A stretch of 64,000 nt of DNA from Nostoc cf. commune SO-36 (GTDB taxonomy: Bacteria > Cyanobacteriota > Cyanobacteriia > Cyanobacteriales > Nostocaceae). Below the pieces are notes generated by a model. That model was not told the DNA's origin and searched no databases. It saw only the letters and a list, made by a program, of their open reading frames with translations. The DNA is taken from NCBI RefSeq assembly GCF_023734775.1, contig NZ_AP025734.1:164653-228652 (forward strand), given 5' to 3'. Of the stretch, positions 8,020 through 15,630 are shown in pieces (position 1 is the first letter of the stretch; each line of letters opens with the position of its first letter). A program made the translations under genes and the position numbers.

Positions 8020-8205
8020 TCATTCCAAATTAATAAATAAAGACAACTGATTCTTAATTATTTGAATATCATTAAATAAATCTTTCTTTAAAGATTTTAA
8101 CAGAGAAAGAGAGCCGATAACATAATCATCAATGTCATTGGTACTCAAAACAGAACTTTCATCCAACTCATCTTTTAAGTCTTCTAACAAATCAATAGTT
8201 TTCAT
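8020..8205 (-). CDS. Hypothetical small acidic helical protein, 61 aa
   Basis: Starts MKTIDLLEDLKDELDESSVL and is highly acidic and helical, with leucine/isoleucine spacing suggesting a coiled coil or helical hairpin. A strong ribosome site (GAGGGGGAG) lies just before the ATG, which is good evidence that it is translated. It precedes the 76-aa gene in a likely two-gene operon. Size and charge would suit the labile partner of a toxin-antitoxin pair, but nothing in the sequence proves this. Confidence 0.5.
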   Translation of the reverse strand: MKTIDLLEDLKDELDESSVLSTNDIDDYVIGSLSLLKSLKKDLFNDIQIIKNQLSLFINLE

Positions 8206-8236
8206 GTCTCCCCCTCAGATTAACAAGTATTTTTCT

Positions 8237-8941
8237 TTAGTAATTAGATGCTGGAGAGTCAGGTAATGCCAAAAATATAATACTTTGATAAAAAACCATT
8301 TTTATCGCCCACCCTTTATCTTTAAATTTATGTATTTGATAGTAAAAAATATCAGGATGTCCTCCTTTATTTTCTAGCCCTAATTCATTAAATGCTTGAC
8401 TAGCACGAACTAAATAATCATGCTCTGGGTTTAAAGATAAATCAGGCATTAAGAACTTTGGACTTTTAATAATGCACTCTCCCTGCCACTTATCTTTATA
8501 GTTTGATTCGTAATAATAAAGAGCATAAGCAATAGATTTAATCACTTTATCAATGCGTTCTCGTTCATAAGCAATAGCTAAAGTTTTGCCTGGAATTAAC
8601 AAGTCTCCATGCATATAAGGCACTACCACTGGTGTAGACCTAGAAAAAATTAACTTTCCTAGTGATGCATTTTGCCTTGCTAAAACGTCTATCCACTTAG
8701 ACATCAGCAAAGAAAAAGCTAAATCGCTGTTGTCAGCGTGCAGAATAATTGACACGGCTGTATATTCATCATCTTTGGAACGCCCAGTATTATGTTTTTC
8801 ACAGGATGGAACTGTAATTAAATTTTTTCGATAATCAGGGCTACCAGAAGGTAAATCTTTCTTTTTCGGGAAAAAACACTTAGGTGGAGTGTGTTCTTTA
8901 GTAGTTGCAATTTCATTACAATAATAACATTTATGTTTCAT
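8237..8941 (-). CDS. HNH-like zinc-finger protein, 234 aa
   Basis: The N-terminus has the layout of an HNH/zinc endonuclease: C-x2-C (CYYCN, residues ~5-8), then TKEHTPPKCFFP with a conserved EH-x-P, then VPSCEKHNTGRSKDDEY with a Cys and the H-N pair. The remaining ~180 residues are helical and unrecognised. Such proteins include mobile-element and defence nucleases, but a DNA target or activity cannot be read from the sequence. It is a single gene starting at ATG 8941, with no membrane segment, upstream of two small genes on the same strand. Confidence 0.5.
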   Translation of the reverse strand: MKHKCYYCNEIATTKEHTPPKCFFPKKKDLPSGSPDYRKNLITVPSCEKHNTGRSKDDEYTAVSIILHADNSDLAFSLLMSKWIDVLARQNASLGKLIFSRSTPVVVPYMHGDLLIPGKTLAIAYERERIDKVIKSIAYALYYYESNYKDKWQGECIIKSPKFLMPDLSLNPEHDYLVRASQAFNELGLENKGGHPDIFYYQIHKFKDKGWAIKMVFYQSIIFLALPDSPASNY

Positions 8942-9000
8942 AAAACTTAGTAATAATCAAAAAAACGTTGGTTGGGTGGTACATCTGAATATTCTGACCA

Positions 9001-9453
9001 TTATTCAAACAATTTAGGTCTTTTAACCATCGCTCCACCTTCCCTTACAAATCCATACTTTGCGTACCAATTTGTTAATTCTTCTTGGTTTAACCAAACA
9101 CCGCCCGCGCCACCTGGATCTGCAAAAAGAGATACTGGTAAATTTAATTTTTCACCATTTTTAAGAATTTTACGAAGCAAATATGAACCCAAACCCTTAG
9201 CTTTATCTTGGTCAAAGATAACCTGTAATTCATGCACCCATAAGCTTGTTTGTCCGCTTACATTTTCAATACTTGTAAAAGCAAATGCGATACTTTTTTG
9301 ATTTTCATTTCTTAGCTTCCATCGTCTATATAAAGAATAATTTATTTCAACTTCGCCCTTATAGTCTTTTTCCTCTACTGTTTTGAGTGTGTACAGCAGA
9401 TTGATCTGTAAATTTCGCACAAACCGCCTAATCTTTGTACTCAACCTTGTCAT
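9001..9453 (-). CDS. GNAT-family N-acetyltransferase, ~150 aa
   Basis: The C-terminal half carries a GNAT core: a beta strand (LWVHELQVIF), then QDKAKGLGSYLLRKIL, which fits acetyl-CoA motif A (Q/R-x-x-G-x-G/A), and a tail NWYAKYGFVREGG typical of the last GNAT strand (Y-x-K-x-GF). It should transfer an acetyl group from acetyl-CoA to an unknown small molecule or protein. I chose ATG 9453; the frame stays open to GTG 9555, but that 34-codon extension (CNTKGNQYNPAQSC) does not look like part of the fold. No ribosome site decides the start. Confidence 0.6.
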   Translation of the reverse strand: MTRLSTKIRRFVRNLQINLLYTLKTVEEKDYKGEVEINYSLYRRWKLRNENQKSIAFAFTSIENVSGQTSLWVHELQVIFDQDKAKGLGSYLLRKILKNGEKLNLPVSLFADPGGAGGVWLNQEELTNWYAKYGFVREGGAMVKRPKLFE

Positions 9454-9581
9454 CCATAGTAATTTTAGAAGGTAGGGCAAGACAACGCTTTTATTACCTC
9501 CAAGGCAGGATTGCGCTGGATTATATTGATTACCCTTGGTATTACAGCAGTCCACATTAATAGCTAGTTTAGATCATCCTC

Positions 9582-9601
9582 AATAGTACTATAGTACTAT
9601 T
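9582..9601. promoter_or_regulatory. Perfect 20-bp palindrome
   Basis: AATAGTACTATAGTACTATT is a perfect inverted repeat in the 300-bp non-coding gap between the GNAT gene and the transposon core. It lies upstream of the GNAT gene and could be an operator for a dimeric repressor; no -35/-10 pair is evident. Confidence 0.4.
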
Positions 9602-9686
9602 AAAATTTCTTTAGCTGACCTAATCTAAATCCCTACCTTAATAGTAGGGTTGATTTTGGCGTTGACAGGTAATTTTGATAGCAATC

Positions 9687-9760
9687 CTTTATGTCGTTTA
9701 TAACGTCTACAACGTTTATATATAGAAACTTTTACGTTGTTTACGTTTTCTACAACGTTT
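9687..9760. repeat. Cluster of AACGTTT repeats at the end of the transposon core
   Basis: The motif CTACAACGTTT occurs at 9707-9717 and 9750-9760, with related GTTTATAACGTC, TTACGTTG and TTACGTTTTC between. The cluster adjoins and overlaps the stop of tnpC, so it may be the recombinase-binding end of the Tn554-like element. This role is inferred from position. Confidence 0.35.
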
Positions 9761-10655
9761 CAAGTGGATACTGGGATAACATCTCTGAAAAAGGTATCCA
9801 CTTTTCATCGTTAGAGTAGATCATGATGCCGTCTTTAGTAGTTTGACTAGCTTGAACCAATTTATGCAGCTTGGCTTTTGGATACCATTCAGTAAATAAG
9901 TCTAGCTCTGATTTGATTTGTATTTTACCGTTGGGTTTCCAACCTTGTTCAATAGCAGTTTTTAGCCAACCTCCTGGCTTATCAACACCACCATCAGAAA
10001 TCGCTTCTTTTAACGCCTCTATTGCATCTAAAACAGTTTCTTCTGAGAATGCTTTAATTGTTTTAGTTAAAGTTGAATTAGATTGAATACCTAAAAACTC
10101 AAGTTGTTGTTTAACTTGGTCACTAATATTTGAACGTCCTGCCCTTTTCTTTTCTAGTAACGCTACTTTAGAATTCTCTACGGGTACTGCTGTAAATTGC
10201 TGTACTTGTTGACGGCATTCCTGGAATTGTTGTTTTAACTCTGCATTTTCAGCCTTAAGCCTTTGGGCTAAATCATCAGCACCTTGTAGATGATAAACCC
10301 TACCAGCTAACCCTTCATTAATTCTGCGTAGCCCATCTATTTCTGCTCGTAACTTCTTGTTCTCTTCCCTGAACGTGGAAATCACTACTGATTTGGAATT
10401 ATCTGATGCTATTGGAGGTTGTTTAGATTTAGGTTTTTGCTTTTGCTGGTCACGCAGAGTTTCAATTCTATTTCTCAAATCTTCCTGTTTATACAAGTAA
10501 GCAGTCGAGACATTAGCAGATTGAGCTACGGATTTAAAACTAATTATTTGACCTTGTTTTATCATCCTCTCAAGTGCTTTTTCTACTCGCTCTGCTGATT
10601 TTTTAGCCTTCTGTGCTGCTGCGTCTTGTAATGCTTCAATCTTTCTGTTTGTCAT
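9750..10655 (-). CDS. tnpC: TnpC-like accessory protein of a Tn554-type transposon
   Basis: The N-terminal ~75 residues (IEALQDAAAQKAKKSAERVE ... ISFKSVAQSANVSTAYLYK) match the small DNA-binding TnpC/DUF6262 family, whose members help the two Tn554 recombinases and set transposition orientation. A long coiled coil follows (~95-160), then a C-terminal helical domain with GGWLKTAIEQGW. Length (301 aa) is well above the ~125 aa of Tn554 TnpC, so this is an enlarged version. The start is ATG 10655 because GAGGTGG lies just upstream; the frame continues four codons further. It follows tnpB after a 320-bp gap that now contains a MITE. Confidence 0.7.
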   Translation of the reverse strand: MTNRKIEALQDAAAQKAKKSAERVEKALERMIKQGQIISFKSVAQSANVSTAYLYKQEDLRNRIETLRDQQKQKPKSKQPPIASDNSKSVVISTFREENKKLRAEIDGLRRINEGLAGRVYHLQGADDLAQRLKAENAELKQQFQECRQQVQQFTAVPVENSKVALLEKKRAGRSNISDQVKQQLEFLGIQSNSTLTKTIKAFSEETVLDAIEALKEAISDGGVDKPGGWLKTAIEQGWKPNGKIQIKSELDLFTEWYPKAKLHKLVQASQTTKDGIMIYSNDEKWIPFSEMLSQYPLETL

Positions 10656-10702
10656 TATCCACCTCAAAAACTTTAATTAGCTTTAGAGAATTCACTCCTT
10701 TC

Positions 10703-10876
10703 TAAGTAAGTCGGTGAAAAAAATTCAATGTATATGAAGAAATATAAATTAGCTGTAGGGTGTGTTATGCCTTATAGCAACGCACCTGAGATTGTTGACG
10801 ATGGGGCGCTTGGCGACAACACACCCTACATTAAAATTCTTTAACATAGCTGGAAATATTAGCACCGACTTACTTA
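10703..10876. mobile_element. MITE, 174 bp, perfect 14-bp ends, between tnpB and tnpC
   Basis: TAAGTAAGTCGGTG at 10703-10716 and CACCGACTTACTTA at 10863-10876 are perfect inverted repeats. Inside is a second inverted pair, TGTAGGGTGTGTT and AACACACCCTACA. No coding capacity. The outermost TA could be the target duplication. The element splits the expected tnpB-tnpC junction. Confidence 0.75.
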
Positions 10877-11022
10877 GTCTCGGTTTTGGAATATGTAAAT
10901 ACTCAAACTTATGTACAAAACAGTAAGCAACTGATTATTTTATTAGTATTGGCTCTATACCAGAGTAAGAAAACTCGATTATGCTATTTCATTGTCTGCT
11001 TCCAAGGTTTTTATGACTTTCT

Positions 11023-12519
11023 CTAAATTCTCTTTAATAGGCGTGTTCTTATGGACTTGTAACTCCCAACCACAACTGTGAGCTTTTTTAAAACGTTGTT
11101 AGTGCGCTCTAAAGTGGATTTTAAAATAGGTAGAAAGTTTTTATTTGTTCTCCAGTGTGGGCAGTTGTAGCAACCATCGAAACCAGGAATATCACAATTA
11201 CCTAGTATCTTGGGTCTAGCGCAATAGCCATGTTCTAAAGCTCTGGCTTGTACGTTCTTCTTGAACCATTCCAGGTCATCATTGCTAGACAGTATCGTTT
11301 CCTCTAGTTTAGCAGTTTCTCCCTTGAAATTAACTACCCTTGATTTATGGTATTTCTCAACCTCTTTGCTGAGAGTTTCATCAAAAATATGAGCATATAC
11401 CATCGTCATTTCTGGCGATTCATGCCCTAAAAAACGCTGGATAATATGCTGAGGAACACCAGCATTAATCATACGAGTACCAACCGTATGCCGGAATTGA
11501 TGAGATTGAAAATTCCAAATTTTACCCGAACTATCCTTGACATTAAACTTTTGAGCTAATCTCTTAATATAGTTAATAAAGGAAGTACTTGTCATGAGTT
11601 TAGGCTCTGGTATAAAGTCATCACTTTTCCCTGTTGCCCTTCCACAAAATAAGTAAGTAAACCCATTTCCTAATTCTTCTTTTATATAAGCCTGTTGTTC
11701 TTGTATGACTTTAGCTAACTCATTACTAATAGGCTTGGTATGTTCCTTATTCATCTTATACATTTGATATTGAATATACCATCCTCCTTTTCCATTAGAC
11801 TTTAAACAATCAAACTTTAGTCTTGTTAATTCCCCTATCCTAAAACCGCATTCTATATCAACTAGAACCATTCTCATTACAGACTTAGGTAAATACTCTA
11901 AATGTTGATTAAGCTGCGTCATAACCCCTTCTGGGATGAATCGAGGAAGTCTTTTTGACTCTTTTGGCCAGTCTTCAAGTCTAATCAGAGCAGGTTCGAC
12001 TTGAAACCAGTTGTTAACAACCCCTGTCTCAAAGAATGTTTTGAGTATAGATATACAATGTATATGATGGAAATATGAATAATTATTTCCTCTCAAATAG
12101 GACAAGTAATTTATTATTAATTCTCTGCTAATACCGGGAAATTCTTGACTATAACTTATTGCTGTCAAAAAATCTGAAAAAACGTTTATGTAAGCTACTT
12201 TTACGATTAAAGTAGAAAAAGCAAGTCTGGTATTAGACAAATAGAGAATAAACTTTTTAAAGTAATATTTAAGCCAAGGTTGTTGTATATAGGAGAAATT
12301 AATTTTATTATGGGCATGAATTCCTTTTTCATAACCTAAATGCTCAGTTGTCCAAACATCATGGTCAAACTCAAATTCTTTAGGAGCGATAAGAATATGT
12401 GGTCTTTTTGCTCCAAATGTTTCTTTAGGTCTGTTCTCTACAGTAGGTTTAGTCTGCTCTAATACTTGCATTTCTAGAGAAGGATATATTAGGTCTTTGG
12501 CTATCTCTTCTATTTTCAT
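11023..12519 (-). CDS. tnpB: TnpB-like tyrosine recombinase of a Tn554-type transposon
   Basis: A phage-integrase-type recombinase that should cut and rejoin element ends together with TnpA. Catalytic signatures visible: CGFRIGELTRL (first Arg, ~residue 235), HQFRHTVGTRM (H-x-x-R), FLGHESPEMTMVYAH (LGH plus nucleophile Tyr). The C-terminus has the TnpB cysteine cluster (GYCARPKILGNCDIPGFDGC then YNCPHW). It overlaps tnpA by ATGA (12516-12519), showing translational coupling. The ORF ends at TAG 11023, but after VLKK the better reading is the -1 frame (AHSCGWELQVHKNTPIKENL), which runs to TAA 10979-10981; the switch falls at A_AAA_AAG (11083-11089). With it the protein is ~512 aa, against ~630 for Tn554 TnpB. 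Confidence 0.8.
   Translation of the reverse strand: MKIEEIAKDLIYPSLEMQVLEQTKPTVENRPKETFGAKRPHILIAPKEFEFDHDVWTTEHLGYEKGIHAHNKINFSYIQQPWLKYYFKKFILYLSNTRLAFSTLIVKVAYINVFSDFLTAISYSQEFPGISRELIINYLSYLRGNNYSYFHHIHCISILKTFFETGVVNNWFQVEPALIRLEDWPKESKRLPRFIPEGVMTQLNQHLEYLPKSVMRMVLVDIECGFRIGELTRLKFDCLKSNGKGGWYIQYQMYKMNKEHTKPISNELAKVIQEQQAYIKEELGNGFTYLFCGRATGKSDDFIPEPKLMTSTSFINYIKRLAQKFNVKDSSGKIWNFQSHQFRHTVGTRMINAGVPQHIIQRFLGHESPEMTMVYAHIFDETLSKEVEKYHKSRVVNFKGETAKLEETILSSNDDLEWFKKNVQARALEHGYCARPKILGNCDIPGFDGCYNCPHWRTNKNFLPILKSTLERTNNVLKKLTVVVGSYKSIRTRLLKRI
11083..11089 (-). promoter_or_regulatory. Candidate -1 ribosomal frameshift site in tnpB
   Basis: On the minus strand the codons are TTA AAA AAG CTC, placing the heptamer A_AAA_AAG in the phase used by dnaX and many transposase genes. 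A -1 slip gives VLKK-AHSCGWELQV and 36 more plausible residues; the zero frame stops after about 20 poor ones. No strong upstream Shine-Dalgarno-like stimulator or stable downstream stem was found, so a simple lost A is the alternative. Confidence 0.45.
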
Positions 12520-13625
12520 TTTGATGACTCCTGTTGTGCTAAATATTTTTTGTACTCTTCAATCATGTCTTGATCATCAAGATGAATATAGGTGTTAACC
12601 GTTGTCTGAATATCAGAGTGACCTAATCGCTTTTGTACATAAGACATATCCCATCCTGCACGAATTAATTCTGTTGCATGAGTATGCCTTAATAAATGAG
12701 GGTTTACCTTAATTCCTATTTTTTGAGATAACCTTCTAAACAAACTATCAACAGTTTTGTATCCCAAAGGTGTACCAATTTCTCCTTGAGCAGGAGCTTT
12801 GATAACTACAAAGATAAAGTCACAATCAATTTCTTCTGGGTACTCATCACAGAGGTAGGCTGAGTACCATTGCATTAATTCTTTGCTAACATGAACTGTT
12901 CGCTCTACTCCAGCCTTGGCTCTAACTAGGTTAAAATTATCTAATCTTGGTACAACATGAATCTCCGACGTTTTCCCTGTTACCATATCTTCATGTCTTA
13001 GTCCTAGTACCTCACCTATTCGTAGACCTGTTTCATATAGCAACCTAATTAAAAACTTGTCGCGTAATGTGTTACAAGCTTCAACCAAGGTGTTAACTTG
13101 TTTAGGTGTTAAGCATCCAGGGAATGTCTTTGGTTCTTTTATCTTTAATAGTCGCGTCTTAACCTCTTTACCTTTGCTAAGGTGGTGTAAAAAAGGCTTA
13201 TATTTACGCCCTGGCTGTAATTGATAGCGATAAGCATCTACCCCCTCTGTTGCTCCTATACGCTCTTGGAACTCATAGAACCCACAAACAGTTGTTAGGC
13301 AGTGATTGATAGTTTTTTCGCAGCGTTTGGAAACAATAGGCTGAGTAGATAAAACGCTCTTCGACGGGTTTCTCAGCCAGTGGATAAAGTTTGATAGCTG
13401 TGACAAGCTAATTTCTTGCCAATCTAGCTTTGAATCTCGCAAAAATTCCCAAAATAGTTTCAGGTTGTAAGCATAGGTCTGAATCGTGTTTGGACTCCGC
13501 CCGACGCTGTCAAGGTAATGTAAGTACTTTTGGATTGGCGAAACCGGTAAATAATCGTCATCCAGCACTATCCAAACCGGACGGTTGGAGTTTGGGAGGA
13601 TACCTTTTTGGACTTTCATCCTCAC
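12516..13625 (-). CDS. tnpA: TnpA-like tyrosine recombinase of a Tn554-type transposon
   Basis: A 369-aa tyrosine recombinase, close to the 361 aa of Tn554 TnpA. An N-terminal SAM-like core-binding domain (SPIQKYLHYLDSVGRSPNTI) is followed by the catalytic domain with TGLRIGEVLGL (Arg I, ~200), HLLRHTHATELI (H-x-x-R, ~310) and RLGHSDIQTTVNTYIH (LGH and nucleophile Tyr). It is the first gene of the tnpA-tnpB-tnpC order and is coupled to tnpB by an ATGA overlap. The start is GTG 13625, with GAGG a few bases upstream; an in-frame ATG two codons later is possible. It should act site-specifically on the bacterial DNA. Confidence 0.85.
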   Translation of the reverse strand: MRMKVQKGILPNSNRPVWIVLDDDYLPVSPIQKYLHYLDSVGRSPNTIQTYAYNLKLFWEFLRDSKLDWQEISLSQLSNFIHWLRNPSKSVLSTQPIVSKRCEKTINHCLTTVCGFYEFQERIGATEGVDAYRYQLQPGRKYKPFLHHLSKGKEVKTRLLKIKEPKTFPGCLTPKQVNTLVEACNTLRDKFLIRLLYETGLRIGEVLGLRHEDMVTGKTSEIHVVPRLDNFNLVRAKAGVERTVHVSKELMQWYSAYLCDEYPEEIDCDFIFVVIKAPAQGEIGTPLGYKTVDSLFRRLSQKIGIKVNPHLLRHTHATELIRAGWDMSYVQKRLGHSDIQTTVNTYIHLDDQDMIEEYKKYLAQQESSK

Positions 13626-13685
13626 ATAACCTCAATCTCTTTGATTACATTGTAATCGTATGCTACACAAGAGCGGAAACGTAAA

Positions 13686-13723
13686 AACAGCGTAGTGATA
13701 AAACTTAATATCAGCTACGCTGT
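13686..13723. promoter_or_regulatory. Perfect 10-bp inverted repeat upstream of tnpA
   Basis: AACAGCGTAG at 13686-13695 and CTACGCTGTT at 13714-13723 form a stem with an 18-base loop. Position suggests an element end or an operator for tnpA; there is no T-run for a classical terminator. Confidence 0.4.
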
Positions 13724-13894
13724 TGTTGTTGTTGTTATTTAAAATTTAATAAGACATAAAAAACTGATATCACCCTAAAAGCCATCTGTAATTAGCTGAC
13801 TCTTGTTTTGGGGTAGATGTTGCAGTGTCATGTCATGGGACAAAACACCCTAACCCCCACAGATGGATGCAGTTTGTTCTATTATTGGGTAGAC

Positions 13895-13914
13895 AAGTCT
13901 AGTCAAGTCTAGTC
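13895..13914 (+). promoter_or_regulatory. Double direct repeat AAGTCTAGTC abutting a start codon
   Basis: Two perfect copies of AAGTCTAGTC (13895-13904 and 13905-13914) end exactly at the ATG of the ribbon-helix-helix gene. Such proteins bind short direct repeats at their own promoters, so this is probably an autoregulatory operator. It takes the place of a ribosome site. A TATTAT box (13881-13886) lies just upstream. Confidence 0.55.
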
Positions 13915-14385
13915 ATGAGCCGACCACAATTAAACATCAAGTTTGATGGAGAGGGAGAGAAAGAACTACTTGAGGCTGTAAAGGCACGAGCGCAGTTGGA
14001 GCGTATTTCTCTTAAAGAATTTGTTTTGGATGCTTTGAAAAATCGCCTGAGAGTTCCTCTATCTACCCAAAGCAGCCCAGTTCTTACCAAGGGAGAACTG
14101 GGCGAGTTGAAACGACGTATAGATGATAATCAGATAGGCTTGATGGGGGAAATTAGGAAGGACAGAGATCAGATTGCAACTCTTGCAGCAGCGATCGCTC
14201 TGATTGAATCGCGTCTAGATGTTCTTGACCCTCCTACTCGGGCAGTAAGTGAAGATAGTCCGGCTAGACAGTATAGACATGGATGGGAAGAAGACTGTGA
14301 ACCAGGAAACAGAGCTTGGGACACCTGGGGAAGTGATGCTATTGAGTTCTTAGATACAGTCAGATGGGGTGATGCTGATGGGTGA
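13915..14385 (+). CDS. Ribbon-helix-helix / coiled-coil DNA-binding protein, 156 aa
   Basis: The first ~50 residues (MSRPQLNIKFDGEGEKELLE, then AVKARAQLERISLKEFVLDA) fit the ribbon-helix-helix fold of CopG/ParG-type regulators: a short beta strand, then two helices. A coiled coil follows (KGELGELKRRIDDNQ ... AALIESRLDVL), then an acidic, aromatic tail. It probably acts as a dimeric repressor or plasmid partition/replication regulator and may bind the AAGTCTAGTC repeats touching its ATG. It overlaps the next ORF by eight bases, so they are likely co-translated. Confidence 0.6.
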   Translation: MSRPQLNIKFDGEGEKELLEAVKARAQLERISLKEFVLDALKNRLRVPLSTQSSPVLTKGELGELKRRIDDNQIGLMGEIRKDRDQIATLAAAIALIESRLDVLDPPTRAVSEDSPARQYRHGWEEDCEPGNRAWDTWGSDAIEFLDTVRWGDADG

Positions 14386-14572
14386 AATTAATGATTTGCG
14401 ATTTACTGCTACACCAGAGGACTTGGCCAGATGGGAGTGGTTTTTTAAGGAAATGGAGAAACGCGGACTGATAACCATTTTTGAAAAATCTAACCAGTAT
14501 GCAAATCGTGGCGACTCGAAGCTAAAGCGGCAATATTTCAAAGTCAAATTAAATGTAGACAATTCTGAGTAA
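14378..14572 (+). CDS. Hypothetical small protein, 64 aa
   Basis: Starts MGEINDLRFTATPEDLARWE within the end of the upstream gene (eight-base overlap), with ATGGGG as a possible ribosome site. It has an amphipathic helix with paired aromatics (WEWFFKEMEKRGLI) and a basic C-terminal half (SKLKRQYFKVKLNV). No family recognised. The tight coupling to the ribbon-helix-helix gene suggests a shared job, for example regulating the element. GTG 14369 is an alternative start. Confidence 0.5.
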   Translation: MGEINDLRFTATPEDLARWEWFFKEMEKRGLITIFEKSNQYANRGDSKLKRQYFKVKLNVDNSE

Positions 14573-14576
14573 TACT

Positions 14577-14632
14577 TATGTAGGCGTAGCCCACACTTCT
14601 CTACGAGAGGCTGCGCCAACGACAAAGACATC
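14577..14632. repeat. Small dispersed repeat
   Basis: GTAGGCGTAGCCCACACTTC followed by TCTACGAGAGGCTGCGCC and ending CGACAAAGACATCGC is a GC-rich palindromic mosaic related to the repeats at 36207 and 49341 (shared GGCGTAGCCC and GACATCGC words on one strand or the other). It lies between genes. Confidence 0.5.
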
Positions 14633-14654
14633 GCTTTTCTTGGTATGTGCCTTT

Positions 14655-14691
14655 CCATATTGTTCTAGTAAGCTTTACTAGAACAATATGG
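14655..14691. promoter_or_regulatory. Perfect palindrome with 17-bp arms containing the TTCTAGTAA core
   Basis: CCATATTGTTCTAGTAA, then GCT, then the exact reverse complement. The central 21 bases (14663-14683) match the palindrome at 15610-15630 on the other side of the GIY-YIG-like gene. It lies just after that gene's stop and after the plus-strand pair of genes, so it could end transcription from both sides, but it lacks a U-run and looks more like a protein-binding or recombination site. Confidence 0.6.
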
Positions 14692-14704
14692 GTTGGGTTT
14701 ATGT

Positions 14705-15583
14705 TTATTCCTTGCTCTCATCGTCGAAACTCCATAGCAGCACTTCAATTTCTCGCTGCAATGCCTCAATACGCCTACGGGTTGCTAGCCCTTGTATTGC
14801 TACGTTGTATGCCAAGGTGTCAGGCTTTCCTAGGTGCATGGTTTTAACCTTGCCGCTTTTCTGGTAGTCCTTGCCCTGGCTTAACCAGAACGCTTTTTGC
14901 TTGTCGTTCATCTTTGTCGGGAACACTGGGTAATGACTCCACAATTTCCAGTATTCATAGCATCCGTAGAGTTTTTTCACTTTGTAAGTGCTGAGGTAGC
15001 AACCAGCTGGGGGTACAAATCCACTGCTCTCTAGTTCTCGTACCTCAGCCCGCAGCTGGTCAAGTCGTTGGCGGCGCTCCTGAGACTTGACCTTTCTAAA
15101 TTCTTCTGCCTTATTTCTAATCTCATTTCGGTAAGCAGTAGCAATATTTTCAGGCGCAGGCGTGGGCATCACAGCATCTCTGTACATAGCCCAAATTTCC
15201 AAGTTCACCTTTTGGAAATCATGCCACCCGTCGATAGTTAAATCTTGAATCAGCTGTAGTTTGTAGCGCCAGTCATTAAGTGTTGGTTCCCAATACTCAA
15301 TCATGGCTTGTTTTATACCTTCCAAGTCTTCAGGCTCATCTACCAACAACCACGCGATCCGAACATCGGACATCGCCGCGAGATGACTATATTGACTATT
15401 GGCAATCCACTTTTGATTTAGATTGAGTGTGGAATCTATATACAGTATTTTGTTGTCTGCCCCTATGCAGAAGTAGACTGCTGGCACTGCTGGAAGTGTT
15501 GCCCGATTTCCTAATGAGACAGATGGTAGTGAGAAAGGATCAATCCCACCTGGGGGTGGTAATGGTTGTATTGTACTGTTCAT
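14705..15583 (-). CDS. GIY-YIG-like protein with degenerate motif, 292 aa
   Basis: Residues ~28-105 follow the GIY-YIG nuclease fold: VPAVYFCIG (GIY position), NKILYIDSTLNL (YIG position, here YID), a helix where the catalytic Arg is normally found (NLNQKWIA, without it), and AMIEYWEPTLND with the conserved Glu and the P-x-LN pattern. With Gly and Arg replaced, nuclease activity is doubtful. Residues ~140-190 form a charged coiled coil and the rest is unknown. The gene is bracketed by two copies of the TTCTAGTAAA palindrome, one 27 bp upstream of the start, which suggests control by a dedicated regulator or movement as a unit. Confidence 0.6.
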   Translation of the reverse strand: MNSTIQPLPPPGGIDPFSLPSVSLGNRATLPAVPAVYFCIGADNKILYIDSTLNLNQKWIANSQYSHLAAMSDVRIAWLLVDEPEDLEGIKQAMIEYWEPTLNDWRYKLQLIQDLTIDGWHDFQKVNLEIWAMYRDAVMPTPAPENIATAYRNEIRNKAEEFRKVKSQERRQRLDQLRAEVRELESSGFVPPAGCYLSTYKVKKLYGCYEYWKLWSHYPVFPTKMNDKQKAFWLSQGKDYQKSGKVKTMHLGKPDTLAYNVAIQGLATRRRIEALQREIEVLLWSFDDESKE

Positions 15584-15609
15584 CTCACAGTTGGTAGTAG
15601 GCCAAATTA

Positions 15610-15630
15610 TTCTAGTAAACTTTACTAGAA
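15610..15630. promoter_or_regulatory. Palindrome TTCTAGTAAA-C-TTTACTAGAA upstream of the GIY-YIG-like gene
   Basis: A perfect 10-bp-arm palindrome with one central base, matching the core of the 14655-14691 palindrome. It is 27 bp upstream of the minus-strand gene, a good operator position. Its CTAGT core also occurs in the AAGTCTAGTC repeats before 13915. Confidence 0.55.

Larger units (their letters stand above)
9687..13723 (-). mobile_element. Tn554-type transposon core (tnpA-tnpB-tnpC)
   Basis: Two coupled tyrosine recombinases plus a TnpC/DUF6262 protein in this order define the Tn554 family, which moves by site-specific recombination without terminal inverted repeats. The true ends are not visible; I bounded the entry by the repeat cluster at 9687-9760 and the hairpin at 13686-13723. 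No cargo gene lies between the three transposition genes. Confidence 0.6.

Noticed and set aside
14655..14691. Classical rho-independent terminator
   Set aside because: There is no U-run after the stem and its core is repeated at an operator-like position, so a protein-binding or recombination site fits better.
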